Shown piece after piece: positions 51,227 through 60,027 of a DNA stretch of 64,000 nucleotides. Positions within the stretch are counted from its first letter, which is position 1. Each line of letters opens with the position of its first letter. The translations under genes and the position numbers were made by a program. The notes under the pieces are model-generated. The model was not told the origin of the DNA and ran no database searches. It saw nothing but the letters and a program-made list of their open reading frames with translations. Source of the stretch: Actinoplanes siamensis (GTDB lineage: Bacteria > Actinomycetota > Actinomycetes > Mycobacteriales > Micromonosporaceae); contig NZ_BOMW01000050.1 of assembly GCF_016862395.1 (NCBI RefSeq), positions 39,816 through 103,815 of the forward strand, read 5' to 3'.

Positions 51227-54200
51227 TCACACCGGCGTGACGGCCACGGTGATCCGCTCGCCGTCGCCCACCTCGCCGCCGAAACCGGCCGTCTCGGCGA
51301 AGCTCAGCGACGTGGCCAAGGTCTCACCGGCGACGAACTCCCGGTGCGCCTCGACGGCCTCCCGGACCGCCGGCGACCCGGACACCACGAGCGCGATGCG
51401 GTCGGAGACGTCCAGGTCCGCGTCCCGGCGGGCCTGCTGCACCACCCGGATCACGTCCCGGGCCAGTCCCTCGGCGGCCAGCTCCGGGGTGACCGTGGTG
51501 TCCAGCACCACCACGCCGCCGCCGGCCGGCAGCGCAGCGGAGTTCTCCGGGTCCGCGGCCACCAGCTTGAGCTCGTACTCCCCCTCGGCGAGGGTGACGC
51601 CGGCCGCGACCGGGGCGCCGCCGGCCAGCTCCCACTCGCCCGCCTTGACCGCCTTGATCACCTGCTGGACCTGCTTGCCGACGCGCGGGCCGAGCGCCCG
51701 CGGCACGACGGTGAGGACCTGCTCGCAGTACGCCGCGACGTCGTCGGTGAAGACCACGTCCTTGACGTTGACCTCGTCCTTGAGCAGGTCGCCGAGCCCG
51801 TCCAACAGCCCTCCGCCGGGCGTCGCCACGGTCAGCCGGGCCAGCGGCAGCCGGACCCGCAGCGCCTTGGCCTTGCGCAGCGAGAGCGCCGCCGAGGCCA
51901 CGTCCCGGATCGCGTCCATCGAGGCGACCAGGTCGTGGTCGGCCGGGAACGCGTCCGCCGACGGCCAGTCGGTCAGGTGCACCGACCGGTCCCCGGTCAG
52001 ACCGCGCCAGATTTCCTCCGCGGTGAGCGGCGCGAGCGGCGCGACCACCCGGCAAAGCGTCTCCAGCACGGTGGCCAGGGTGTCGAAGGCATCGGCGTCG
52101 CCCGCCCAGAACCGGTCCCGGGACCGGCGGACGTACCAGTTCGTCAGCGCGTCCAGATAGTTCCGAACAGTTGCCGCGGCACCGGAGATGTCGTATTCGT
52201 CCATCTGGCGCTGCACGCCGGTGACCAGCTCCCCCGTCTTGGCGAGGAGGTAGCGGTCCAGCAGGTGCGTCGAGTCTGCCCGGAACTTGGCGACATGGTG
52301 GGAGGCGTTCGCGTAGAGGCTGAAGAAGTACCAGACGTTCCACAACGGCAGCAGGACCTGCCGCACCGAGTCCCGGACGGCCGTCTCGGTGACCGGCATG
52401 TCCCCGCCCCGCAGCACCGGCGACGACATCAGCATCCAGCGCATCGCGTCCGAGCCGTAGGTGTCGAACACCCGGTACACGTCCGGGTAGTTGCGCAGCG
52501 ACTTGGACATCTTGCGCCCGTCCTCGCCGAGCAGGATGCCGTGGCTCAGGCAGTTGCGGAACGCCGGCCGGTCGAACAGCGCCGTGGCCAGCACGTGCAT
52601 GGTGTAGAACCAGCCCCGCGTCTGCCCGATGTACTCCACGATGAAGTCACCCGGGTAGTGGTGCTCGAACCAGTCCTTGTTCTCGAACGGGTAGTGCACC
52701 TGGGCGAACGGCATCGACCCGGACTCGAACCAGCAGTCCAGCACCTCCGGCACCCGCCGCATGGTCGACTTCCCGGTCGGGTCGTCCGGGTTGGGCCGGG
52801 TCAGCTCGTCGATGAACGGCCGGTGCAGGTCGGTGACCCGGACCCCGAAATCGCGCTCCAGCTCCTCGTAGGAGCCGTAGACGTCGACTCGCGGGTACTG
52901 CGGGTCGTCCGACTTCCACACCGGGATCGGCGAGCCCCAGAACCGGTTCCGGGAGATCGACCAGTCCCGCGCGTTCGCCAGCCACTTGCCGAACGAGCCG
53001 TCCTTGATGTGCGCCGGCGTCCAGGTGATCTCCTGGTTCAGCTCGACCATCCGGTCCCGGAACTTGGTCACCGCGACGAACCAGGACGACACCGCCTTGT
53101 AGACGAGCGGGGTGTCGCAGCGCCAGCAGTGCGGGTACGAGTGCGTGTACCCGTCGTGCCGCAGCACCACGCCGCGCTCCTTGAGCGTGGCGATCACCGG
53201 CTTGTTGGCGTCGAAGACCTGCACACCCTGCAAGTCCGGGACCAGCGAGGTGAACCGGGTCTGCTCGTCCACGGTGACCACGGTCGGGATGCCTGCCGCG
53301 GTGCAGGCGTTCTGGTCGTCCTCACCGAAGGCGGGCGCCATGTGCACCACGCCGGTGCCGTCCTCCGTGGTCACGAAGTCGGCGCCGAGCACCTGGAAGG
53401 CGTTCTCGCCGGCCGGCTCGACCAGGTAGTCGAAGAGCGGCGTGTAGCGGCGCCCGACGAGCTCGCTGCCGAGCACCGTGCCGGTTGGCGAGTAACCCTC
53501 CAGTTCCTTGGCGTAGGCGGCCACCCGGCCGGCGCCGACGATGAGCTTCTGCCCGGATTCGTCGGACAGGACCGCATATTCGATGTCGGGCCCGACGGCG
53601 AGCGCCACGTTCGAAGGCAGCGTCCACGGCGTGGTCGTCCAGACCGCGATGTCCTCGCCGGTCTCCAGGCGGAACCTCACCGTGAGCGCCGGGTCGGTCC
53701 GGTCCCGATAGACGTCGTCCATCCGCGTCTCGGTGTTCGACAGCGGCGTCTCACACCGGTAGCAGTAGGCGAGCACCCGGAAGCCCTCGTGGACGAGACC
53801 CTTGTCGTGCAGCGTCTTGAACGCCCACATGACCGACTCCATGTAACTGGGGTCCAGGGTCTTGTAGTCGTGCTCGAAGTCCACCCAGCGGGCCTGCCGG
53901 GTGACGTACCCCTGCCAGTCCTTGGTGTAGGCGAGCACCGAGGTGCGGCAGGCCTCGTTGAACTTGTCGATGCCCAGCTCGACGATCTGCGCCTTGGTGG
54001 TGATGCCGAGTTGCTTCTCGGCCTCGATCTCGGCCGGCATGCCGTGGGTGTCCCAGCCGAAGCGACGCTCCACGTGCTTGCCGCGCATCGTCTGATACCT
54101 CGGCACCACGTCCTTGACGTAGCCGGTGAAGAGGTGCCCGTAGTGCGGCAGGCCGTTGGCGAACGGCGGGCCGTCGTAGAACACGTACTCGTTGGCGCCG

Positions 54201-54337
54201 TTCTCGCCGGCCGGGCGCTTCTCGACCGAAGCCTCGAAGGTCCGGTCGGCGGCCCAGTGCTCCAGGACGGCGCGTTCGACCGCGGGCAGATCCGGGGAGG
54301 CCGGGACGCCCGTCGCGCCGGTGTGCTGGGGATACAT
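51227..54337 (-). CDS. ileS: Isoleucyl-tRNA synthetase (long, eukaryote-like type)
   Basis: A 1036-residue class Ia synthetase. HYGH at 65-68 is the HIGH motif and KMSKS lies near 608. The length, the GLPHYGHLFTGYVKD start and the absence of the C-terminal zinc module seen in the E. coli type put it in the IleRS2 group, which is often insensitive to mupirocin (family knowledge). It has an editing CP1 domain between the two motifs. ATG at 54337 with GAGGAG six bases upstream; that ribosome-binding site is masked by the T-box sequestrator. Confidence 0.96.
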   Translation of the reverse strand: MYPQHTGATGVPASPDLPAVERAVLEHWAADRTFEASVEKRPAGENGANEYVFYDGPPFANGLPHYGHLFTGYVKDVVPRYQTMRGKHVERRFGWDTHGMPAEIEAEKQLGITTKAQIVELGIDKFNEACRTSVLAYTKDWQGYVTRQARWVDFEHDYKTLDPSYMESVMWAFKTLHDKGLVHEGFRVLAYCYRCETPLSNTETRMDDVYRDRTDPALTVRFRLETGEDIAVWTTTPWTLPSNVALAVGPDIEYAVLSDESGQKLIVGAGRVAAYAKELEGYSPTGTVLGSELVGRRYTPLFDYLVEPAGENAFQVLGADFVTTEDGTGVVHMAPAFGEDDQNACTAAGIPTVVTVDEQTRFTSLVPDLQGVQVFDANKPVIATLKERGVVLRHDGYTHSYPHCWRCDTPLVYKAVSSWFVAVTKFRDRMVELNQEITWTPAHIKDGSFGKWLANARDWSISRNRFWGSPIPVWKSDDPQYPRVDVYGSYEELERDFGVRVTDLHRPFIDELTRPNPDDPTGKSTMRRVPEVLDCWFESGSMPFAQVHYPFENKDWFEHHYPGDFIVEYIGQTRGWFYTMHVLATALFDRPAFRNCLSHGILLGEDGRKMSKSLRNYPDVYRVFDTYGSDAMRWMLMSSPVLRGGDMPVTETAVRDSVRQVLLPLWNVWYFFSLYANASHHVAKFRADSTHLLDRYLLAKTGELVTGVQRQMDEYDISGAAATVRNYLDALTNWYVRRSRDRFWAGDADAFDTLATVLETLCRVVAPLAPLTAEEIWRGLTGDRSVHLTDWPSADAFPADHDLVASMDAIRDVASAALSLRKAKALRVRLPLARLTVATPGGGLLDGLGDLLKDEVNVKDVVFTDDVAAYCEQVLTVVPRALGPRVGKQVQQVIKAVKAGEWELAGGAPVAAGVTLAEGEYELKLVAADPENSAALPAGGGVVVLDTTVTPELAAEGLARDVIRVVQQARRDADLDVSDRIALVVSGSPAVREAVEAHREFVAGETLATSLSFAETAGFGGEVGDGERITVAVTPV

Positions 54338-54566
54338 ACGGGGCTCCTCAAACAGTCATCCGGATGACTGCGAGGACGAGCCTTTCGTCAAGGCCCGCGG
54401 TACCACCTCGCTTGGCCTCCGCCGGGAGACCCGCTCATTCGCCGGCTGCCGCGCGTGCCGGTCCGCCCGGTTCTACTGGGGCTCGCGCCCGTTCTTCCGG
54501 AGGCTCCCCGGTGATGGCCGGTTCGCCGCCTGCGTCCCGACAACGATACCGGCCACCCCGGGATTC
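54338..54566 (-). promoter_or_regulatory. Translational T-box riboswitch of ileS with short Stem I
   Basis: The T-box core GAGGTGGTACCGCGGG reads on the minus strand at 54409-54394. Stem I is very short: arms 54554-54548 and 54522-54516 (GGCCGGT/ACCGGCC), with a lower helix around 54562-54505. An AUC (Ile) triplet sits on its 3' side at 54515-54513. The antisequestrator pairs 54411-54406 (GCGAGG) with 54375-54370 (CCTCGC). The alternative sequestrator pairs 54382-54372 with 54349-54342, which contains the GAGGAG ribosome-binding site, around an 18-bp palindrome (54353-54370). Uncharged tRNA-Ile would thus expose the ileS start. Confidence 0.9.
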
Positions 54567-54593
54567 CCTCATCCGCATTCCCCCGGGCCACAC

Positions 54594-54833
54594 CTTTCCG
54601 GTGAAGTCGGTGTCCGGCGTGACCGGCGGTCCTCGGACCACCCGCGAGCGGCGGAAGTCGGGCCGGCGGCTGGCCTGCGCCCAGAGCCGGCCGGGGCGGC
54701 CCGGCCGGGCCCGGACCACCGCGGAGTCCGCGGCGGTGTCGCCGCTCTGCACGCCGTGGGTGATCACCGGGCGGCTGCCGGCGCTGGAGAAGGCGGGGGC
54801 CTCGAAGAGCGCCCCCGCCACGCCGCCGGCCAC
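54594..54833 (-). pseudogene. 5' relic of a PhoD-type alkaline phosphatase
   Basis: In one minus-strand frame, 80 codons resemble the N-terminal Fn3-like domain of secreted PhoD-family phosphatases: SRPVITHGVQSGD, AADSAVV, SRRPDFRRSRVVRGPPVTP, then TDFTGKV. After GKV (about 54597) the similarity ends abruptly and the T-box leader begins. The Trp/Thr positions after AVV are altered, there is no plausible signal peptide, and the metallophosphatase domain is absent. I infer a truncated remnant. The remaining gap 54834-54951 shows nothing recognisable. Confidence 0.65.
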
Positions 54834-54951
54834 CCGGCGCGCGACAGGTTCCTTCGTGAGATCGCAGTCCTGCCCTGATGCCTATCGATCCCAGGTGGCC
54901 CCGAGGTGGCCGTGCCCTGAACTTCTGATCAGTGCCGGACAGGCCCCCGGC

Positions 54952-55368
54952 TCACAGGTTGGGGAACCAGAGCGCCAGCTCGCGCTTGGCGCTGTCCGCC
55001 GAGTCGGACGCGTGCACCAGGTTCTCCCGGTTGGACAGCGCCAGGTCGCCGCGGATCGTGCCGGCGGCGGCCTTGCGGCCGTCGGTCGCGCCGATCATGG
55101 CGCGGACCACGTCGATCACCTCGTCGCCGGAGAGCACCAGGGCGGCGAGCGGGCCGCTGGTCATGAAGTCCTTCAGCGGCGGGTAGAACGCCTTGTCGAC
55201 GTGCTCGGCGTAGTGCTGGTCGGCGAGTTCGCCATCCATCGTGCGCAACTCCAGCGCCTCGATGACCAGGCCCTTACGCTCGAAGCGAGACAGGATCTCG
55301 CCGAGCAGGCCGCGGCGGACCGCGTCGGGCTTGATGAGCACGAGCGAACGCTCGGTGTTGCTGGACAC
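54952..55368 (-). CDS. ndk: Nucleoside diphosphate kinase
   Basis: A 138-residue NDK (SSNTERSLVLIKPDAVRRGL, ATDGRKAAAGTIRGD). The phosphohistidine is in NLVHASDSADSA, with Ala where most family members have Gly (HGSDS). It equilibrates NTP and NDP pools. GTG start at 55368. In relatives ndk directly follows folC-DUF4233; here a 2.7-kb plus-strand gene is inserted between them. Confidence 0.97.
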   Translation of the reverse strand: MSSNTERSLVLIKPDAVRRGLLGEILSRFERKGLVIEALELRTMDGELADQHYAEHVDKAFYPPLKDFMTSGPLAALVLSGDEVIDVVRAMIGATDGRKAAAGTIRGDLALSNRENLVHASDSADSAKRELALWFPNL

Positions 55369-55512
55369 GTAGGTTCCTCTCCGGAGAAGACACGCCTGAT
55401 GTTCAGCCTATCGGTACCGCCGGGACGGCGAGCGGCGATGCCGGTACCGCCGCACTTTCGCAGAGTGACCGGCGGGCCATAACCTGACGGGGAACAAACC
55501 GGGAGGTCCACA

Positions 55513-58254
55513 GTGGCGAACCAGACCGGCCGGCCCATCGCCCCGGCGCGCAAGCTGGTGGCGGCGGTCATGGGCACGCTCGCGGTCTTCGTGATCGTTT
55601 TCGGGCTCGGCATGTCCAGCTGGGCAGTAGCGATCTTCGGCCTCGTCGTGCTGGCGATAGCCGTCGCGCTCGCCATGGTGAGCAATGTGCGAAGAGGCGG
55701 CCGCGCCACGGTCGCCGGCACCGCGGAGATCCTGGACATTACCGCGCCGCCGATCGCCGGGGCGTACGGCCGTGCCGAGATCCGGGCCATCGTGGTCGCG
55801 CCCGGCCTGGGCACCTTCGACAAGGTGATCCGGGACGGCCGGGTGCCGGTCGCGAAGTGGCCGCTGATCGGCTCCACGGTGCCGATCACCGTCGACGTCG
55901 ACGACACCCGCCGGGTGCGGATCAACTGGAAGGACGCGGCGGACGTCGGCCCGGCCGGCGACCCACCGCCGCCCGGTCAGACCGATTTCGATCTCGGACC
56001 CGATCCGGCCGACGAGGCCGAGGACGACGACGTGCTGGGCAGTGTCGCTCCCGGTCCCTGGGAGAGCCGGTCCGACGACTGGGCGACCGAGGAGCCGGCC
56101 GCGGCGTACCAGGAGAGGCACGTGACCGCCCCCGTGGTGGTCCGCGACACCCCGCACGGGCCGATAGTGGAAGGCCAGGTCGTCGGTGGCGGGGAGCAGG
56201 CCGGCCAGCTGCCCCGGCGGGCCGGCAGCGGCCCCCGCGCGGCGGACTTCGACACGGCGGCCACCGATCCGGTCGGCTTCGACCCGATCGACCTCGACCC
56301 GCCGTCGGCCGAGCCCCGCCCGGCCGCCACGACAGCGTCCGCCGCGGCGGCGGCCCCCGCCTCCCCGGCCTCGGCTCCCGGCGCGCCGGCCTCCGCCCCG
56401 GCCACGGCTCCCGCCTCGCCGGCTCCGGCCTCCGCCACGGCGGCCACCGCCACCGGGCCGGCCGATGCCGTGCGGTCCGCCGACATCGCGGACCAGGCCG
56501 GTGCCGCGCCGGCCACCGGGCGCACCGCCACCGACCGGCCCGGCTCGGGCGCCTCCTCGGAGGCCTGGACCCCGGCCGGCTATCCGCCACCGCCCGGTCC
56601 CTCAGCGGCCCGGCGGCCGGTCGACGACTCGGACTCGTTCGACTTCCCGCCGCCCCCGGCTCCGGGCGCCAAGGCCCCGCCGGAGCCCTTCGACGACGAC
56701 TTCCCGCCCCCTCCGGGGCCCGGATCACGTGGCCGCGCGGCCGAATTCGATTACCCGCCCCCGCCGGGGCCCGGCTCGCCCGGGCGAGCCCCGTCGATCC
56801 CCACCGGCTCGGACTACCCGCCGCCGCCCCGCGCGGCCGCCTCCTCCGCCCCGGCCACCGACAGCCGACCGCCGGGCCCGGCCACGTCCGGCGCCTCCTC
56901 GGACCGAGCCGCGTCGGGTGCCCCCTCGGGCCCGGCCACGTCCAGCGCCCCGTCGGGTCCAGCCACGCCGAGCACGCCCACAGGTCCGGCCGCGTCCGGC
57001 GCCTCGTCGGCGCCGGTCGCCGCCGCGTTCGCCGCCGGCCCGGCCACCGGCGCGGCCGTGCCGACCGCACGAGCCGCCGGGACCCGCCCGCCCGGCTCCC
57101 GGCCGAGCCCCAAGCGCCGTTCCAGCACGTCGACCGCGACGGTCGAGGCCCCGGTGGCGCGGCCGCAGACCGCTCCCGGCCGGCCACCCGCCCAGCGCAC
57201 CTCCACCGAGTCGACCACCGACCCGGATCCGGTCATCGACGTGCCGCTGGACGAGCCGGTCCCGCCGGCCCCCACCACCGCGCCGGAGCGCAGGCCCACC
57301 CACTCCGGCCGTACCCGCTTCGTCACCCAGCCGGGCGTCGCCGACACCATCCCGGAGCCTCCGGCGGCGACGTCGCGCCCCGCGCCGACCCCGCTCACCG
57401 CACCACCGACCGCGCCGGAGCCGGACCGCCCGTTCCCCACCGCGCCGAAGCCGTCGACCCCACGCCCGACCGCCCCGGTCCGGCCGGTCGACGACGTCGA
57501 CCTCCCGCTGGACGACAATCCGGACACACCTCCGGAAGCCACCGCAGCCGCCGACCCGGCCGTGGCCGCCGGCATCGTCGCTCCCCCGGCCGGCGAAACC
57601 CCGGCCTCCCGCGACACGCCGGCAGCCTTCCCGGCCACCGAGGCGCCCACAACCGGACCCGACAGCGCTCCGGCAGCCTTCCAGGCCGCTGAAACCCAGG
57701 CGGCCGAGCCCGGCAACAGTTCGGCAGCGGAGTTCTCCGCCGCCCCGCCGGACCAGACCGCCAAGCCCAGCGGCAGCCCCTGGGGCGATTTCTCCGGCCG
57801 TCAGGAACCCGACGACCGCGCCGCCGAAGTGATCACCGCCTACCCCAGCGCCCGCCCCGGCCCGGCCGGCGCGATCCACGGCGTAGGCATCACGATCCTG
57901 GTCACCGACCTGGCCCGCTCGATCGACTTCTATCGGGACACCCTCGGGTTCTACGAGATCGACACCGGCGACGGCAGCTCGGTCCTCGCCTCCGGCGACA
58001 CCCGCGTGGTGCTGCGCACCGTCCCGAACGTCTCCTCGGAGGCCGGCCGCCTGATCTACCTCAACCTGGAGGTCGGCGACATCGAGGCGGTCCACGACGA
58101 GCTCAGGGCGAAGGGCGTCAAGTTCGTCCACTCTCCGCGCCCGGTGAACCGCGGCGACAAGCTGGAACTCTGGTCCGCCACGTTCCGCGACCCGGACAAC
58201 CACAACATCGCCATCACCCAGTGGCGGGCCATCCGCCCGGACTCCGAGGCCTAG
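55513..58254 (+). CDS. Two-helix membrane protein with long disordered region and C-terminal VOC (glyoxalase-like) domain
   Basis: A 913-residue protein. Two hydrophobic helices lie at about 14-34 and 37-57, then a ~100-residue soluble part (TVAGTAEILDITAPPIAGAY, GRAEIRAIVVAPGLG). About 600 residues of Pro/Ala/Ser/Thr-rich sequence follow, including repeated DFPPPPGPGSRG-like units. A VOC domain at about 787-905 (VGITILVTDLARSIDFYRDTLGFYEID, then DPDNHNIAITQW) ends the protein. VOC domains bind metals or drugs in glyoxalase and resistance proteins; some metal-ligand positions appear kept (His/Glu). GTG with GGGAGG upstream. The fusion is unusual and separates ndk from DUF4233-folC. Confidence 0.82.
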   Translation: MANQTGRPIAPARKLVAAVMGTLAVFVIVFGLGMSSWAVAIFGLVVLAIAVALAMVSNVRRGGRATVAGTAEILDITAPPIAGAYGRAEIRAIVVAPGLGTFDKVIRDGRVPVAKWPLIGSTVPITVDVDDTRRVRINWKDAADVGPAGDPPPPGQTDFDLGPDPADEAEDDDVLGSVAPGPWESRSDDWATEEPAAAYQERHVTAPVVVRDTPHGPIVEGQVVGGGEQAGQLPRRAGSGPRAADFDTAATDPVGFDPIDLDPPSAEPRPAATTASAAAAAPASPASAPGAPASAPATAPASPAPASATAATATGPADAVRSADIADQAGAAPATGRTATDRPGSGASSEAWTPAGYPPPPGPSAARRPVDDSDSFDFPPPPAPGAKAPPEPFDDDFPPPPGPGSRGRAAEFDYPPPPGPGSPGRAPSIPTGSDYPPPPRAAASSAPATDSRPPGPATSGASSDRAASGAPSGPATSSAPSGPATPSTPTGPAASGASSAPVAAAFAAGPATGAAVPTARAAGTRPPGSRPSPKRRSSTSTATVEAPVARPQTAPGRPPAQRTSTESTTDPDPVIDVPLDEPVPPAPTTAPERRPTHSGRTRFVTQPGVADTIPEPPAATSRPAPTPLTAPPTAPEPDRPFPTAPKPSTPRPTAPVRPVDDVDLPLDDNPDTPPEATAAADPAVAAGIVAPPAGETPASRDTPAAFPATEAPTTGPDSAPAAFQAAETQAAEPGNSSAAEFSAAPPDQTAKPSGSPWGDFSGRQEPDDRAAEVITAYPSARPGPAGAIHGVGITILVTDLARSIDFYRDTLGFYEIDTGDGSSVLASGDTRVVLRTVPNVSSEAGRLIYLNLEVGDIEAVHDELRAKGVKFVHSPRPVNRGDKLELWSATFRDPDNHNIAITQWRAIRPDSEA

Positions 58255-58259
58255 AGACG

Positions 58260-58297
58260 CGTCGAGGGGGAGCCACCACGGTGACTCCCCCTCGACG
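58260..58297. terminator. Bidirectional intrinsic terminator
   Basis: A perfect 12-13 bp stem (GTCGAGGGGGAG at 58261-58272 with 58285-58296) and an inner CACC/GGTG hairpin, between the convergent VOC-fusion gene and the DUF4233 gene. Confidence 0.9.
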
Positions 58298-58303
58298 GAC
58301 AAT

Positions 58304-58705
58304 TCAAGAGCTCAGAATAGATTTCCGTACGTACGTCGCATACGCCCACGCCAATCCGAAGATCACCCCGAGCGCGGCCAGCGACCAGTGCACCACCAGC
58401 CCACTGACCAGCAGGAGCACCTGCAGCACGGTCCCCGCGTTCCAGCCCCACCGCTGCCGCATGCACCCGGCGAGCACCGCCGCGAGCACCGCGAGGACGA
58501 TCACGATGCCGATCCCCCAGGCGCTCAGGTCGGCGCCCAGGATGCGGATCGGCTGGATCGCCAGGAGCAGCACGATCGCTTCCAGCGCGAGCGTGCCCGC
58601 GCCCAGCCCTCGTACCGCCGCCTCGGGGTTCCGCAGTCCGGAACGCCGCGTCGCGGCACCCGTCTCGCCCTCCGGCCGCCTGGCGTGCTCCTCCGGCCCG
58701 GTCAT
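58304..58705 (-). CDS. DUF4233 membrane protein
   Basis: A 133-residue protein with four hydrophobic helices (VRGLGAGTLALEAIVLLLAI, GIGIVIVLAVLAAVLAGC, VLQVLLLVSGLVVHWSLA, VIFGLAWAYATYV). It matches the DUF4233 family that lies next to folC in actinobacteria. Function unknown. Its ATG overlaps the folC stop (ATGA). Confidence 0.88.
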   Translation of the reverse strand: MTGPEEHARRPEGETGAATRRSGLRNPEAAVRGLGAGTLALEAIVLLLAIQPIRILGADLSAWGIGIVIVLAVLAAVLAGCMRQRWGWNAGTVLQVLLLVSGLVVHWSLAALGVIFGLAWAYATYVRKSILSS

Positions 58706-60027
58706 CGCTTCAGCAGCTTCCGCGCGTCGGCGACGGTCACCACCGAGCCGGTGATCAGCACGCCGACCCCGCTCAGCTCGCCGGACGCGTCCTCCTCGGC
58801 GAGCACCACGGCCTCCTCGATCGCGTCCGGCATGTTCTCCGCGATCGTCACCCGGTCCTCGCCGAACACGCCGATCGCGAGCTGCGCCAGCTCACCGGCC
58901 GGCATCGAGCGCGGCGAGCTGTTCTGCGTCACCACGATCCGGGCCACCACCGGCTCCAGCAGGTCGAGCAGCCCGGTCACGTCCTTGTCGGCGAAGACCG
59001 CGAGCACCGCGACCAGGTGCCGGAAGCTGAACTCCTCCTCCAGCGCGGCGACCGTGGCGGCCATCCCGTGCGGGTTGTGCGCGCCGTCCAGCAGGATCGC
59101 CGGCGCGCTGCGCACCCGCTCCAGCCGGCCCGGCGAGTCCACCTGGGCGAAGCCCTCCCGGATCAGGTCGATGTCGATCTGCTTGCCCGGACCGGCGCCG
59201 AGGAACGCCTCCACCGCGGCCAGCGCGAGCGCCGCGTTCTGCGCCTGGTGGGCGCCGAACAGCGGCAGGAAGATCTCCTCGTAGACGCCGCCCAGCCCCT
59301 GCAGCACGAGCACCTGGCCGCCGACCGCCTGGATCCGCTCGACCACCCCGAACTCGCTGCCCTCGCGGGCCAGCGTGGCGCCCATCTCCGCGCAGCGTTC
59401 CAGGATCGGCCGCATGGCCTCCTCGGTCTGCAGCGCGGTGATCACGGTGGCGCCCTTGTGGATGATCCCGGCCTTGGCCCAGGCGATGTCCTCGATCGTG
59501 TCGCCGAGCCACTCGGTGTGGTCCAGCCCGATCGGGGTCATCACGCAGACACCCGCGTCGATCACGTTGGTGGCGTCCTCCTCGCCGCCCAGGCCCACCT
59601 CGACCACCGCGATGTCGACAGGCGCGTCGGCGAACGCCGCGTACGCCATCGCCGTGGTCATGTCGAAGTAGGTGAGCGGCTCGGTGTTGCGCGCGTCGAT
59701 CAGCTCGGCCAGCGGCGCGACCTCCTGGTACGTCGCGACCAGCCGCTCCTCGGAGACCGGCTCCCCGTCCAGGCTGATCCGCTCCCGGACGGTCTCCAGA
59801 TGCGGGCTCGTGTACCGCCCGGTGTGCAGCCCGCAGGCCCGCAACAGCGCGTCGATCATCCGCGCCGTGCTGGTCTTGCCGTTGGTCCCGGTCAGGTGGA
59901 TCGCCGGGTAGGCCCGCTGCGGGCTGCCCAGCACGTCCATCAGGTCCCGGATCTTCTGCATGTCGAAGACCATGCGGGTGAAACCGCGCTCCTCGAGCGC
60001 GGCCTCGACCTCGGAATACTCGCTCAT
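58702..60027 (-). CDS. folC: Bifunctional dihydrofolate/folylpolyglutamate synthase
   Basis: A 441-residue Mur-ligase-fold enzyme. The ATP site is HLTGTNGKTSTARM (P-loop 47-54), followed by RYTSPHLETVRERI. The C-terminal domain has ILLDGAHNPHGMAA. It joins glutamate to dihydropteroate and extends polyglutamate tails on folates. ATG overlaps the valS stop (ATGA), so translation is coupled through valS-folC-DUF4233. Confidence 0.96.
   Translation of the reverse strand: MSEYSEVEAALEERGFTRMVFDMQKIRDLMDVLGSPQRAYPAIHLTGTNGKTSTARMIDALLRACGLHTGRYTSPHLETVRERISLDGEPVSEERLVATYQEVAPLAELIDARNTEPLTYFDMTTAMAYAAFADAPVDIAVVEVGLGGEEDATNVIDAGVCVMTPIGLDHTEWLGDTIEDIAWAKAGIIHKGATVITALQTEEAMRPILERCAEMGATLAREGSEFGVVERIQAVGGQVLVLQGLGGVYEEIFLPLFGAHQAQNAALALAAVEAFLGAGPGKQIDIDLIREGFAQVDSPGRLERVRSAPAILLDGAHNPHGMAATVAALEEEFSFRHLVAVLAVFADKDVTGLLDLLEPVVARIVVTQNSSPRSMPAGELAQLAIGVFGEDRVTIAENMPDAIEEAVVLAEEDASGELSGVGVLITGSVVTVADARKLLKR

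Noticed and set aside
51164..54367. 1067-codon plus-strand frame antisense to ileS
   Set aside because: Same reason: ileS carries both synthetase signatures and the frame is a shadow.
37710..54382. Shared 11-base word GAGGACGAGCC in the obg-side inverted repeat and the ileS sequestrator
   Set aside because: Flanks do not match and an 11-base coincidence is unremarkable in GC-rich DNA; the two hairpins have different structures.
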